From NCBI RefSeq assembly GCF_013409935.1, contig NZ_JACCCO010000001.1:186001-250000 (forward strand): a stretch of DNA of 64,000 nt, given 5' to 3'. Below the pieces are notes generated by a model, which was not told the DNA's origin, made no database searches, and saw nothing but the letters and a program-made list of their open reading frames with translations. Positions 32,319 through 41,095 of this stretch are shown one piece after another (position 1 is the first letter of the stretch; every line of letters begins with the position of its first letter). The position numbers and the translations under genes are program-made. Source of the DNA: Streptosporangium sandarakinum (GTDB lineage Bacteria > Actinomycetota > Actinomycetes > Streptosporangiales > Streptosporangiaceae).

Positions 32319-33887
32319 TCAGGAGTGCTGCCAGCGGACTTCGCCGCCGACGACGGTGGTCATGACCTTGGTACGCAGCACGGCGGCCGGCGACTCCACG
32401 AAGGGATCGGTGTCCACCGCGATGAAGTCGGCGAGCTTGCCGGGTGCGAGTACGCCCTTGTGGTCCTCCTCGCCCGCGGCGTAGGCCGCGCCGAGGGTGT
32501 GGGCGGTGATGGCCTCGCCCATGCTCAGCCGCTGCTCGGGCTGCCAGCCGCCGGCGGGCGTGCCGTCGACGCGGGTACGGGTCACCGCGGCGTACAGCGC
32601 GGCGAAGGGGTTGGGGTGCTCGACCGGGGCGTCGGAGCCGAAGGCCAGCGCGACGCCGACGTTCAGCATCCCGCGCCAGGCGTAGGAGGCCAGCTCGTGC
32701 CCGGCCAGCAGGGTGTCGACCAGGTCGATGTCGCTGGTGCAGTGCACGGGCTGCATCGAGGCGACGATGCCCAGCCTGGCCATCCTGGCCAGGTCCGCGG
32801 TCCGCAGGTGCTGGGCGTGCTCGATGCGGTGCCGCAGCCCGGCCGTACGGCCGACGGCCTCGTAGGCGTCGATGACCAGGTGGTTGGCCTGGTCCCCGAT
32901 GGCGTGCGTGGCCACCGCGATGCCGGCCCCGGCGGCAGTGCCGAACAGTCTGACCAGGTCCTCGTACGGCGTGACCGCGATGCCCACGTTGCCCTGCTCG
33001 CCGGCGAAGGACTCGCCCATGTGGCAGGTGTGCGAGCCCAGCGCCCCGTCGCTGAAGATCTTCACGGGTCCGGTGCGGAACCAGTCGTCGCCCTGCCCGG
33101 TGCGGCGCCCCTCGGCGATGGCCGCCTCCAGATGGGTCATCGGGATCGCCTTGTGCACGCGGATCTTCAGCTCACCGGCGTCGCGCAGCTCCAGGTAGGC
33201 GGCCCGGCAGTCCTCGCCGTCGATGTCGTGCACGCTGGTCAGGCCGAGCGCGAGCAGTTCCTCCTGCGCGGCGCGGAGCTGGTCGCGCAGGTCGGCGGAG
33301 ACCATGAGGTTGCGCAGCGGGTAGGAGGCCGACTCGCGCAGGATGCCGGTGGGCTCGCCGCTCGCGTCCCTGACGATCTCACCGCCCACCGGGTCGGGGG
33401 TGCCGGCGTCGATGCCGGCCAGCCGCAGGGCCGCGGAGTTGGCCCACACCGTGTGGCCGTCCACGCTGGGCAGCGCGACCGGCAGCTCGGGGCAGACCGA
33501 GTCCAGCGCGTACCGGTCGGGCTGGGTCGGCGGGTCCCAGGTGTTGCTGTTCCACCGGCCGCCGAACAGCCAGGCGCCCGGCCGCAGTCGCGCCGCGTGC
33601 GCGGCCACCTTGGTCAGCGCCTCGTCCAGGGAGCGCACGTCGCGCAGGTCCACCGCGTCCAGGCTCTGGGCGTACTGCGCGGTGTGGATGTGGGCGTCGT
33701 AGAGGCCGGGGAGCACCGCGGCGCCCTCCAGGTCGATCAGCTCCGCTCCCCCGCCCGCGGCCTCGCGCACCTCGGCCTCTCCGCCGACGGCCAGTAGCCG
33801 CTCACCGTCCACGGCCATGGCCTGGGCCAACGGGTTGCCGCTGTCTCCTGTGCGGATGGCGGCGTTGCGGTACACGCGGATGCTCAT
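32319..33887 (-). CDS. YtcJ-type metal-dependent amidohydrolase
   Basis: A 522-residue amidohydrolase of the amidohydrolase_3/YtcJ subgroup. The composite beta-sandwich starts MSIRVYRNAAIRTGD; the metal site begins with LYDAHIHTAQYA, and later ligands lie in ATHAIGDQAN, RIEHAQHL and FGSDAPVEHPNPF. Substrates in this group are amides, N-acyl compounds and hydantoin-like rings. The gene lies upstream of the amino-acid importer genes in the same direction and is divergent from a LysR gene, which points to a shared pathway where an amide is cut and taken up. I use the ATG at 33887 with cctagagag upstream. Confidence 0.9.
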   Translation of the reverse strand: MSIRVYRNAAIRTGDSGNPLAQAMAVDGERLLAVGGEAEVREAAGGGAELIDLEGAAVLPGLYDAHIHTAQYAQSLDAVDLRDVRSLDEALTKVAAHAARLRPGAWLFGGRWNSNTWDPPTQPDRYALDSVCPELPVALPSVDGHTVWANSAALRLAGIDAGTPDPVGGEIVRDASGEPTGILRESASYPLRNLMVSADLRDQLRAAQEELLALGLTSVHDIDGEDCRAAYLELRDAGELKIRVHKAIPMTHLEAAIAEGRRTGQGDDWFRTGPVKIFSDGALGSHTCHMGESFAGEQGNVGIAVTPYEDLVRLFGTAAGAGIAVATHAIGDQANHLVIDAYEAVGRTAGLRHRIEHAQHLRTADLARMARLGIVASMQPVHCTSDIDLVDTLLAGHELASYAWRGMLNVGVALAFGSDAPVEHPNPFAALYAAVTRTRVDGTPAGGWQPEQRLSMGEAITAHTLGAAYAAGEEDHKGVLAPGKLADFIAVDTDPFVESPAAVLRTKVMTTVVGGEVRWQHS

Positions 33888-34001
33888 ATGACTCTCTAGG
33901 GTTCGGCTCGATTGACGGTGGCCATCACTGTAGGAGTGGCGGAAAGAAGGCGGAAGCGCTATAAACACGACATTCAGCACCTCTGAGCACAAGGAACTCT
34001 A
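33888..34001. promoter_or_regulatory. Divergent promoter region, amidohydrolase/importer and lysR
   Basis: 114 bp, relatively AT-rich for this genome (gctataaacacgacattcag). It holds a ttgacg hexamer at 33914 and a tataaa stretch at 33960. The position between a LysR gene and its divergent neighbour is where LysR proteins normally bind, but I cannot mark a convincing T-N11-A site. Confidence 0.5.
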
Positions 34002-34877
34002 ATGCTGAAGCCGGAACACCTGCGTACTCTCCGTGAAGTCGTTGAGCTGGGGTCCTTCGCCGCCGCCGCCAACCGGCTCGGTTACACCGCGTCGGCCGTC
34101 TCCCAGCAGATGGCCGCGCTGGAACGTGAGATCGGCGTCAGGCTGTTCACCCGCTCCGCCCACAGCGCGCTGCCCACCAGCGCCGCCGAGGTGCTGGCCA
34201 GGCACGCGGAGACCGTGCTCATCGACATGGAGCGCATGGTCGCCACCGTGCAGGCCGTGCACCGGAACAGCGAGCGGCAGATCCGCCTGGGCGTCTTCCC
34301 CAGCTTCACCGACGTGCTGACCGGCGTGCTGCGGCGGATGGAGCCCGAGGAACGCGCCGGCATCAGGGTCTCCGTCGCCGAGTCCTCCCAGCTCATCCCG
34401 CGCCTGGGCGCCGGCGGCGAGATGGACGCGGCGATCATCTACCAGGTGGGGAACTCCGGCCTGTCGTGGCCGTCCGCGCTGGGCCGGCGCTGGATCGCCG
34501 AGGACCGCTACAAGCTCGTCCTCCCGCGCAGCTGGCCCGACCTGGCGCCCTACCGGGCCGAGCACCTCGTCGACCTGCCGTGGATCATGCACCACCCGGC
34601 GACCAGCGACGCCGCCATCTTCGAGGGCCTGTTCGCCCACTGGGGGCTGCACCCCCGGGTGGCCTGCCATTCCGACGACTTCAAGATCACCATAGCCATG
34701 ATCGGGGCGGGGATGGGTGCGGCGCTCGTCCCCGAACTCGCGCTGCGCGGGCACGGCCCCGACATCGTGATCGCCGACGTGCCGTGGCTGAACATCAGCC
34801 GCAGCATCTTCACCCTCGTCCATCCCGGCCGCGAGACCGCCCGGCTGCAGTCCCTGCTGGACGCGCTGACGCTCTGA
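34002..34877 (+). CDS. LysR-family transcriptional regulator
   Basis: A 291-residue LysR protein. The winged helix-turn-helix is MLKPEHLRTLREVVELGSFAAAANRLGYTASAVSQQMAALEREIGVRLFTR (in outline), followed by the linker helix and a periplasmic-binding-like effector domain from about residue 92 (IRLGVFPSFTDVL). Divergent placement suggests that it controls the amidohydrolase and amino-acid importer genes at 29642-33887. The amidase gene lies 142 bp downstream in the same direction. Confidence 0.94.
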   Translation: MLKPEHLRTLREVVELGSFAAAANRLGYTASAVSQQMAALEREIGVRLFTRSAHSALPTSAAEVLARHAETVLIDMERMVATVQAVHRNSERQIRLGVFPSFTDVLTGVLRRMEPEERAGIRVSVAESSQLIPRLGAGGEMDAAIIYQVGNSGLSWPSALGRRWIAEDRYKLVLPRSWPDLAPYRAEHLVDLPWIMHHPATSDAAIFEGLFAHWGLHPRVACHSDDFKITIAMIGAGMGAALVPELALRGHGPDIVIADVPWLNISRSIFTLVHPGRETARLQSLLDALTL

Positions 34878-35019
34878 CCGGCCTCGCGCACTCGACTGGG
34901 CACGGCGGATCTGCCAGCATGTGCCGGATCACGGACGCGGCCGGTGACGGACCCGGCGCGCCGACCGTCACCGACCGGCCTCCCCTGTGGCCGGAGCGGG
35001 CGTTAGGAGATCCTTGACT

Positions 35020-36201
35020 GTGGAACACGAGGCGGCGATCGCCAGGTCCGCCGAGGCCATACGCCTCCACCGCGGGCACAACATCCTCATCGAGGCCGGC
35101 GCCGAGCCGGTCATCGACCGGCTCGCACGTCGCGACCGGCCGGTGCCCGCCACGCCACCCGAGCTGTGGGCCTGGACGTTCGTGGTCAAGGACATGATCG
35201 ACGTCGCCGGGCTCCCCACCACCCGGGGGTCCGCCCTGTACGGGAGCGAGGAGGCGCTGACCACCGCGCCGTGCGTCGAACTGCTGGAGCGCGCCGGGGC
35301 CCTCCTGGTCGGCAAGGCCAACCAGCACGAGTTCGCCTGGGGCGTCACGAGCGAGAACCCGCACTGGGGCGATGTGCGCAACCCGCGCCACGAGCACCTG
35401 GCTCCCGGCGGGTCGAGCGGCGGCACGGCCGCGGCGCTCGCCGCCGGGATCGCCCGGTTCGGCCTCGGCACCGACACCGGCGGCTCGGTGCGGATCCCGG
35501 CGGCCTGCTGCGGCGTGGTCGGCCTGCGCCCGAGGGCCGGCGTCGTCTCCTCCGAGGGGGTCGCGCCCCTCGCCCCGATGTTCGACGTGGTCGGGCCGAT
35601 GACCACCTCGGTCGCCGACTGCGCGCGCGTGTGGCGGGTGCTCTCCGGAGAGGCCGTCGAGCCGCCGCGCTCGCTGTCGGGGCTGGTCGTCGGCGTCGCC
35701 GAGGGATGCGCGCAGGCCGGGGAGTTCGCGGATCTGGGCGCCGAGGTCCGCGAGATCGCCCTGCCGTACGGGATCCTGTCCCCGTACTGGACGATCGTGG
35801 GCGCGCAGGCCCGGCGCACCCACGAGGCCACCTACCCGGCGAACGCCGCGAGCTACAGCGCCGGCGTGCGGCGGAAGCTGGACGACGCCGGCGGGATCGG
35901 CCATCGGGAGTACCGCCGGGCGGTGGAGGAGCTTTCCGCCGTCCGGGCCGGATTCTCGGCGGAGATGGCCGGCGTCGACGTCCTGATCATGCCGACGCTC
36001 GGCGGCCCCGCGCCGCGGGCCGGCTGCGACGAGGCCGCCGTCCGCGGCGAGGTCGGCCGGATCACCTCCGTCGTGTCCGCGCTCGGCCTGCCCGCGCTGG
36101 CCATCGGAGACCTGCAGCTGGTGGGGCGCGGCGAGGCCGACGTGCTGCGGGCCGGCCTGTGCTGGGAGGCCCGCGGAGGCGCGATCCCCGCGCCGCGCTG
36201 A
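35020..36201 (+). CDS. Amidase signature family hydrolase
   Basis: A 393-residue amidase signature enzyme, slightly short for the family. The Ser-cisSer-Lys triad is visible: Lys in FVVKDMIDVAGLPTTRGS, cis-Ser in the PGGSSGGTAAALAAGIA glycine-rich block, and the nucleophile in GTDTGGSVRIPAACCG. The second half is more divergent, with the LIMPTLGGPAP block near the end. The GTG at 35020 follows aggaga by 10 bp; a TTG at 35014 is a possible alternative. It may hydrolyse an amide related to the substrate of the neighbouring YtcJ-type enzyme. It converges with the Lrp-type gene. Confidence 0.9.
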   Translation: MEHEAAIARSAEAIRLHRGHNILIEAGAEPVIDRLARRDRPVPATPPELWAWTFVVKDMIDVAGLPTTRGSALYGSEEALTTAPCVELLERAGALLVGKANQHEFAWGVTSENPHWGDVRNPRHEHLAPGGSSGGTAAALAAGIARFGLGTDTGGSVRIPAACCGVVGLRPRAGVVSSEGVAPLAPMFDVVGPMTTSVADCARVWRVLSGEAVEPPRSLSGLVVGVAEGCAQAGEFADLGAEVREIALPYGILSPYWTIVGAQARRTHEATYPANAASYSAGVRRKLDDAGGIGHREYRRAVEELSAVRAGFSAEMAGVDVLIMPTLGGPAPRAGCDEAAVRGEVGRITSVVSALGLPALAIGDLQLVGRGEADVLRAGLCWEARGGAIPAPR

Positions 36202-36204
36202 ACG

Positions 36205-37245
36205 TCAGACGCCCGGCGACAGGCTCCACGGGTCGACCGGGACGACGCCCGTGCAGCGGCCGGAGGGGTCGAGGAGCCGCCCGTAGAGCTTCGACTGCCG
36301 CAGGACGATCTGCCGGTCGGCGATGCTCGCGTACGGGAAGCGCTCCTCAAGGCGCACCACCAGCGGGTGCAGGTCGGAGACCCCGTGCAGGCCGACGGTG
36401 AGGAGCATGTTGCGGGCGCCCGCGAGCGCCGCGCACGTCCGCGTCTCCGGCCAGTCGAGCAGCGCCCGGCCCGTCTCCTCCAGCAGGCCGTCCGGCATCC
36501 GCAGCCACAGCACCGCCGAGGAGTGCCAGCCCGCGTGCGAGCGCGCCAGATCGCAGCGGAAGTCGATGTCGCCGGTCGCGACCAGGCGTGACAGCCTGCG
36601 CTGCACCGTGCGCTCGGACTTGCCGACGGCCTGCGCGAGATCGGAGTAGCCGGCGCGGCCGTCGGCGAGCAGGGCCTTGAACAGCAGCCGGTCGATCTCG
36701 TCCATCTGCCTGGTGGACTCCGCCGGCCCCGGCCGCCTGGCCAGCGCGCCCGCGGACCGCGGCGGCAGCACCCGCAGCCGCCAGCGGCACGAGGCCTCGA
36801 AGACGCGCGTGGCGACATGGGTGCGCACCTTCGCCACGCCGGGCACCCGCGGCAGGTCTGTGAGCAGGTAGTCCGCCAGCGCCGGCATCGACGCGGCGAC
36901 GGCGATCACGAACAGGTCGTGATCGGCGGCGACGTGCTGCACGGTGATGAGGTGGCCCGCCGCCGCGAGCGTGCCGGCGACCTCGACCGCCGCCCCGGCC
37001 TCGCAGTCGATCTCCAGGAAGGCCATGCTCATCGCGTGCATCTGGCGCTGCCCCAGGGCGACGGTGGTCCACGCCTCCCCCGCGCTGTTCAGCCGCTGCC
37101 AGCGCCGTGCCGCCGTCACCGGGTCCGCGCGGGTCGCCGCCCCGACCTCCACCCAGCTCGCTCGCGGGTTGATCTGGAGGGCGTCGATGAGTTCGAGGTC
37201 GGTCTCCGACAGCAGCCGCCGGGGCTCGATGCCGGAATCCTGCAT
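36205..37245 (-). CDS. Tandem (double) Lrp/AsnC-family regulator
   Basis: A 346-residue protein made of two Lrp/AsnC units in one chain. Unit one has the helix-turn-helix LSETDLELIDALQINPRASWVEVGAATRADP and a RAM domain to about residue 155; unit two starts QMDEIDRLLFKALLADGRAGYSDLAQAVGKSERTVQRRLSRL (in outline) at about residue 180 and has a second RAM domain. Ordinary Lrp proteins are about 150 residues, so this is an in-gene duplication. It is divergent from the racemase gene and convergent with the amidase gene, with TATAAG about 60 bp upstream. A link to amino-acid sensing is likely. Confidence 0.9.
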   Translation of the reverse strand: MQDSGIEPRRLLSETDLELIDALQINPRASWVEVGAATRADPVTAARRWQRLNSAGEAWTTVALGQRQMHAMSMAFLEIDCEAGAAVEVAGTLAAAGHLITVQHVAADHDLFVIAVAASMPALADYLLTDLPRVPGVAKVRTHVATRVFEASCRWRLRVLPPRSAGALARRPGPAESTRQMDEIDRLLFKALLADGRAGYSDLAQAVGKSERTVQRRLSRLVATGDIDFRCDLARSHAGWHSSAVLWLRMPDGLLEETGRALLDWPETRTCAALAGARNMLLTVGLHGVSDLHPLVVRLEERFPYASIADRQIVLRQSKLYGRLLDPSGRCTGVVPVDPWSLSPGV

Positions 37246-37389
37246 GATCGATCCTTCAGTGTCACATTGCTGCATTTAGAGACCGAATGCACCTTATACC
37301 TCGATCCTTGTGCGGGTAGCCGTCCCGGGCCCGCCCCGGGCCCACCCCCCGCTCACCCCGGCTCACCGCATGGAAGAGGACGCCTCCAG

Positions 37390-38247
37390 ATGACTCAGCT
37401 CCACGATCGCGCCCCGGTACCGGCCGGAGGGGCGGGTCACCGGGGGCACCCGGTGAGCAGGACCCGGCTGGTCGGCGTCCTCGGCGGCATGGGCCCGGCG
37501 GCCACCGTCGACTTCTACGGCAAGCTCGTGGAGGAGACGGCGGCCACCTGTGACCAGGGACACGTGCCCGTCGTCATCTGGGGCGACCCCCGCGTCCCCG
37601 ACCGTTCCCTGAGCCTGCTCGGCGGCGGCGAGGACCCGACCCCGTATCTGCGGCGCGGCGTCGAGGGTCTGAAGCAGGCGGGGTGCGAGGTGCTCGCCGT
37701 ACCCTGCAACACCGCCCACGCCTTCGTCCCCCCTCTGGCGGAGGAGGCCGGGCTGGAGCTGGTGAGCATCATCGAGGTCACCGCCGACGCCCTCGCGGCC
37801 GACGGCGTCCGCGCGGCCGGCGTGCTGGCCACCTCGGGCACCCTGCGCGCCGGCCTGTACGCGGACGCTCTGCGACGGCGCGGCGTGGCGGTGATCGAGC
37901 CGGACGAATCCGGTCAGCGGCAGGTCACGGCGGCCATCGGCGCCGTCAAGGGCGGCGGCGTCCAACCGGCCAACCGGCGGGCGCTGGCGGAGCTGTCCCG
38001 CTCCCTCGCCGATCGCGGCGCGGAGCGGGTCGTCACCGCGTGCACCGAGCTCGTCCTGGCCCTGGACCGCTCCAGCGTCCCCGTCCCGGTTCTCGACCCC
38101 GCCCGCCTGCTGGCCCGCCGGCTCGTCGAGGTGGCGTTCGGCGCTCCGGCGGCCCACCGCGGTGGGCTCCGACGCCCCCGGATGCCAGACTTCCCCTATG
38201 ACGCAGAAGGAGCCCCGTTCCCTGATGCCCAGCATGCGGCTGGATGA
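37390..38247 (+). CDS. Aspartate/glutamate racemase family protein
   Basis: A 285-residue cofactor-independent racemase-like protein. The family blocks are GVLGGMGPAATVDFYGKL, the first catalytic Cys in VLAVPCNTAHAF, and the second Cys in RVVTACTELVLALD. Both cysteines are present, so racemase activity on aspartate, glutamate or a related amino acid is plausible. About 30 N-terminal residues are extra and the C-terminal 27 residues run into the next gene in another frame, a 50-bp overlap. The divergent double-Lrp gene is a likely regulator. Confidence 0.9.
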   Translation: MTQLHDRAPVPAGGAGHRGHPVSRTRLVGVLGGMGPAATVDFYGKLVEETAATCDQGHVPVVIWGDPRVPDRSLSLLGGGEDPTPYLRRGVEGLKQAGCEVLAVPCNTAHAFVPPLAEEAGLELVSIIEVTADALAADGVRAAGVLATSGTLRAGLYADALRRRGVAVIEPDESGQRQVTAAIGAVKGGGVQPANRRALAELSRSLADRGAERVVTACTELVLALDRSSVPVPVLDPARLLARRLVEVAFGAPAAHRGGLRRPRMPDFPYDAEGAPFPDAQHAAG

Positions 38248-39961
38248 GCTGCTGGAAGAGCTGCAGGTGCGGCTGGAGGCGGTGCTGGCCACCCGCGACC
38301 GCGTGCACGCCCTCCTGGAGGCGGTCGTGTCGGTGGGCAGCGACCTCGATCTCGAGACGGTGCTGCGGCGGATCGTGGAGACCGCCACCACCCTGGTCGA
38401 CGCCGGCTACGGCGCGCTGGGCGTCATCGGAGAGGAGAACACGCTCGTACAGTTCGTCCCGGTGGGGCTGAGCGAGGAGGAGATCGCCCGGATCGAGCAC
38501 TGGCCGCACGGCCTGGGCCTGCTGGGCCTGCTGATCAAGGAGCCGCAGACGCTGCGCCTGTCCGACCTGTCCCGGCACCCGGAGTCGTACGGCTTCCCGC
38601 CCGGCCACCCGCCGATGGGCTCCTTCCTGGGGGTGCCGATCCGGGTCCGCGAGGAGGTGTTCGGCAACCTCTACCTCACCGAGAAGCGCGGCGGCGGGGA
38701 GTTCGACGAGGAGGACGAGGCGATCGTGGTGGCGCTGGCCACCGCGGCCGGCGTCGCCATCGAGAACGCCCGCCTGTACGAGGAGACCCGCCGCCGGGAG
38801 GTGTGGCTGCAGGCGTCCTCCGACGTCACCACCGCCCTGCTGTCGGGCGCCGAGCCCACCGAGGTGCTGACGCTGGTGGCGCGCCGGGCCCGGAAGATGG
38901 CCGGCGCCGACGTCGTGGCGGTCATGCTCCCGGGCCCCTCCGGGGAGACGCTGCGGTGGGAGATCAGCGACGGCGAGCCCGGTGTCCGGCCCGCCGAGGG
39001 CGAGGTCCCCGTCTCCGGCACCCTCGCCGGCCGGGCCTTCCTCAGCGGCGAGCCGGTGACGGCGAGCGAACGCGACGCCGCCGACGTCTTCCCCATCGTC
39101 GACTCCGCCGCCGACGTCACCGAAGTCACCGAGGTCACCGAGGTCGACGGCGGCTTCACCGCCGACGGGGAGACGCCGATCGGCCCGGTGGCCGCCGTGC
39201 CGCTGGGCCGGGCCGGGGCCGTCCGCGGGGTGCTGAAGCTCGGCAAGCGCACCGGCCGGCTCCCGTTCAGCACCGGCGAGCTGCACACCCTGTGGTCCTT
39301 CGCCGGTCAGGCCGCGCTCGTCCTGGAACTGGCCGAGGCCAGGCGGGACGCCGAGCGCCTGGGACTGCTGGAGGATCGCGACCGCATCGCCAAGGACCTG
39401 CACGACGTCGTCATCCAGCGGCTCTTCGCCGTCGCCATGACGCTGATGAGCATCGTCCGCTTCGTCGAGCATCCCGAGGCGGCCTCCCGGCTGCGGCACG
39501 GGATCGACGAGCTGGACGAGACCATCCGGCAGATCCGCTCCACCATCTTCGCCCTGCAGGCCCCCCGCGACGCCGCCCCCGGCCTGCGCGCGCAGGTCGT
39601 GGAGCTGGTGGAGGGGGCGCGCGGGCACCTGGGGTTCATGCCGGGACTGCGCATGGAGGGCCGCCTCGACAACGGGGTTCCGGCCCCGGTCGCCGAGCAG
39701 CTCACCGCCGTGCTGCGCGAGGCCCTGTCCAACATCGTGCGCCACGCCAGGGCCTCCAAGGCCGACGTGCTGGTCGAGGCGACCGGCGACGAGCTGCTCC
39801 TCCGCGTCCGCGACGACGGCGTGGGACTTCCCGGTGAGGGCAGGCGCAGCGGCCTGCGCAACATGGAGGACCGCGCCCGGCAGCTCGGCGGCTCCTTCGA
39901 GGCGGGCGCGGCCCCCGACGGCGGGACCCTGCTGACCTGGCGCGTGCCGCTCGGCGGCTGA
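38198..39961 (+). CDS. DevS/DosS-like sensor histidine kinase with two GAF domains
   Basis: A 587-residue soluble kinase. GAF1 covers about residues 25-180 (SDLDLETVLRRIVETATTLVDAGYGALGV start), GAF2 about 195-380, then the HisKA_3 box DRDRIAKDLHDVVIQRLFAVAM with the phospho-His and an HATPase_c domain (REALSNIVRHARASKADV, DDGVGLP, GLRNMEDRA). In mycobacterial DevS/DosT the first GAF binds haem to sense O2, NO and CO; whether the proximal His is present here I cannot confirm. No response regulator is adjacent, so it is an orphan in this window. GAF2 contains a short VTEVTEVTEVD repeat. Confidence 0.93.
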   Translation: MTQKEPRSLMPSMRLDELLEELQVRLEAVLATRDRVHALLEAVVSVGSDLDLETVLRRIVETATTLVDAGYGALGVIGEENTLVQFVPVGLSEEEIARIEHWPHGLGLLGLLIKEPQTLRLSDLSRHPESYGFPPGHPPMGSFLGVPIRVREEVFGNLYLTEKRGGGEFDEEDEAIVVALATAAGVAIENARLYEETRRREVWLQASSDVTTALLSGAEPTEVLTLVARRARKMAGADVVAVMLPGPSGETLRWEISDGEPGVRPAEGEVPVSGTLAGRAFLSGEPVTASERDAADVFPIVDSAADVTEVTEVTEVDGGFTADGETPIGPVAAVPLGRAGAVRGVLKLGKRTGRLPFSTGELHTLWSFAGQAALVLELAEARRDAERLGLLEDRDRIAKDLHDVVIQRLFAVAMTLMSIVRFVEHPEAASRLRHGIDELDETIRQIRSTIFALQAPRDAAPGLRAQVVELVEGARGHLGFMPGLRMEGRLDNGVPAPVAEQLTAVLREALSNIVRHARASKADVLVEATGDELLLRVRDDGVGLPGEGRRSGLRNMEDRARQLGGSFEAGAAPDGGTLLTWRVPLGG

Positions 39962-39975
39962 CCGCGCCCGGCGGC

Positions 39976-39994
39976 CGGCCCGGCGGCCGGGCCG
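39976..39994 (+). terminator. Hairpin between convergent kinase and PIG-L genes
   Basis: 8-bp arms cggcccgg and ccgggccg with a 3-base loop, 15 bp past the kinase stop. The surrounding gcggcc repeats allow alternative registers. Confidence 0.5.
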
Positions 39995-40076
39995 CCGCCG
40001 GCGCGAGTCACCGCCGGCACGGACCATCGTCGGTACGGGCACCGTCGACGCCGGTGACCGCCGGTGCGGGCCGTCC

Positions 40077-40889
40077 TCAGCGCAGGCCGTCGAAGAGGTG
40101 CTCCTCGCGGCCCGGGGCGGGGACGCGGCTGAAGACGCGGATGAACGCCTCGTGGGAGAAGGCCCGGTGCTGGGCGTCGGCGGGCATGCGCAGCAGGAAG
40201 ATGTTCTCGCCCTGGCTGGCGTGCGCCTCCAGCGCCTTGCGCTTGCGCTCGACGTAGGGGGCGACGTCCACCATCGCGGTGATCTGCTCCTCGGGGACGC
40301 CGAAGTCGTCGGGCAGCTCGAAGTCCTCCGGAGCCGCGCCGGTCGAGCGGAGGAACTCGAACAGCTCGGCGATCCGCTCGCGGGGCACCGCGGTGTAGTA
40401 GAGCTTGGCGGGGACGCCGCTCGCCTCGGCCGCCGCCACGGTGATCCGGTGGGCCTGGATGTGGTCGGGGTGACCGTACCCGCCGTTCTCGTCGTAGGTG
40501 ACCACGACCTGCGGGCGGTAACGCTCCATCAGCTCGGCCAGCCGTGCGGCGGCCTGCTCGACGGGGACGTTGGCGAAGGCGTCCGGCGACTGGTTGGCGG
40601 CCCAGCCCTCCATGCCGGAGTCGTGGTAGCCGAGCAGCTCCAGGTGGTCGATCCCGAGGTGGGCCACGGACTCGCGCAGCTCCTGGAGCCGGAGGGCGCT
40701 CACCTCCGCCTCGTCGTGGCCGTCCTCGCCAGGCTTGGTCCCGCCGGGGGCGTCGCCCTGCTCGCCGTTGGTGCAGGTGACCAGGACGGTGCGGATGCCC
40801 TCGTCCGCGCACCTGGCCAGAATCCCGCCGGTCCCGATCACCTCGTCGTCGGGATGGGCGTGTACGGCCATCAGCGTCAGCTGATCCAT
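40077..40889 (-). CDS. PIG-L/LmbE family deacetylase
   Basis: A 270-residue zinc-dependent N-deacetylase. The metal site is clear: AVHAHPDDEVIGTGG (His, Asp, Asp) near the start and YGHPDHIQAHRI later. The family contains the mycothiol enzymes MshB and Mca and several natural-product deacetylases. The length and the VLVTCTNGEQGD segment fit an MshB/Mca relative, but without pathway neighbours I do not assign it. The 206 bp upstream (40890-41095) hold no gene, only a tandem cgagccctctt repeat near 40960. Confidence 0.9.
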   Translation of the reverse strand: MDQLTLMAVHAHPDDEVIGTGGILARCADEGIRTVLVTCTNGEQGDAPGGTKPGEDGHDEAEVSALRLQELRESVAHLGIDHLELLGYHDSGMEGWAANQSPDAFANVPVEQAAARLAELMERYRPQVVVTYDENGGYGHPDHIQAHRITVAAAEASGVPAKLYYTAVPRERIAELFEFLRSTGAAPEDFELPDDFGVPEEQITAMVDVAPYVERKRKALEAHASQGENIFLLRMPADAQHRAFSHEAFIRVFSRVPAPGREEHLFDGLR

Positions 40890-41095
40890 GAGTCTTTCTA
40901 CCCTTCCGTCTGCGTCACAGGCGGCCCGCGAGGCCGGGGGCGGCCTCTGCGAGCTCTTTCCGAGCCCTCTTCGAGCCCTCTTCGAGCCCGGCCCACTCTA
41001 CGGCGGCGCGCGGCACTGCGGACGGCCGCCCGGGGCGTCCTCGCGGGCCGGATCCCCGGCTCTCCGGGCCGGACGCCCGGGGGACACCCGCGGGA

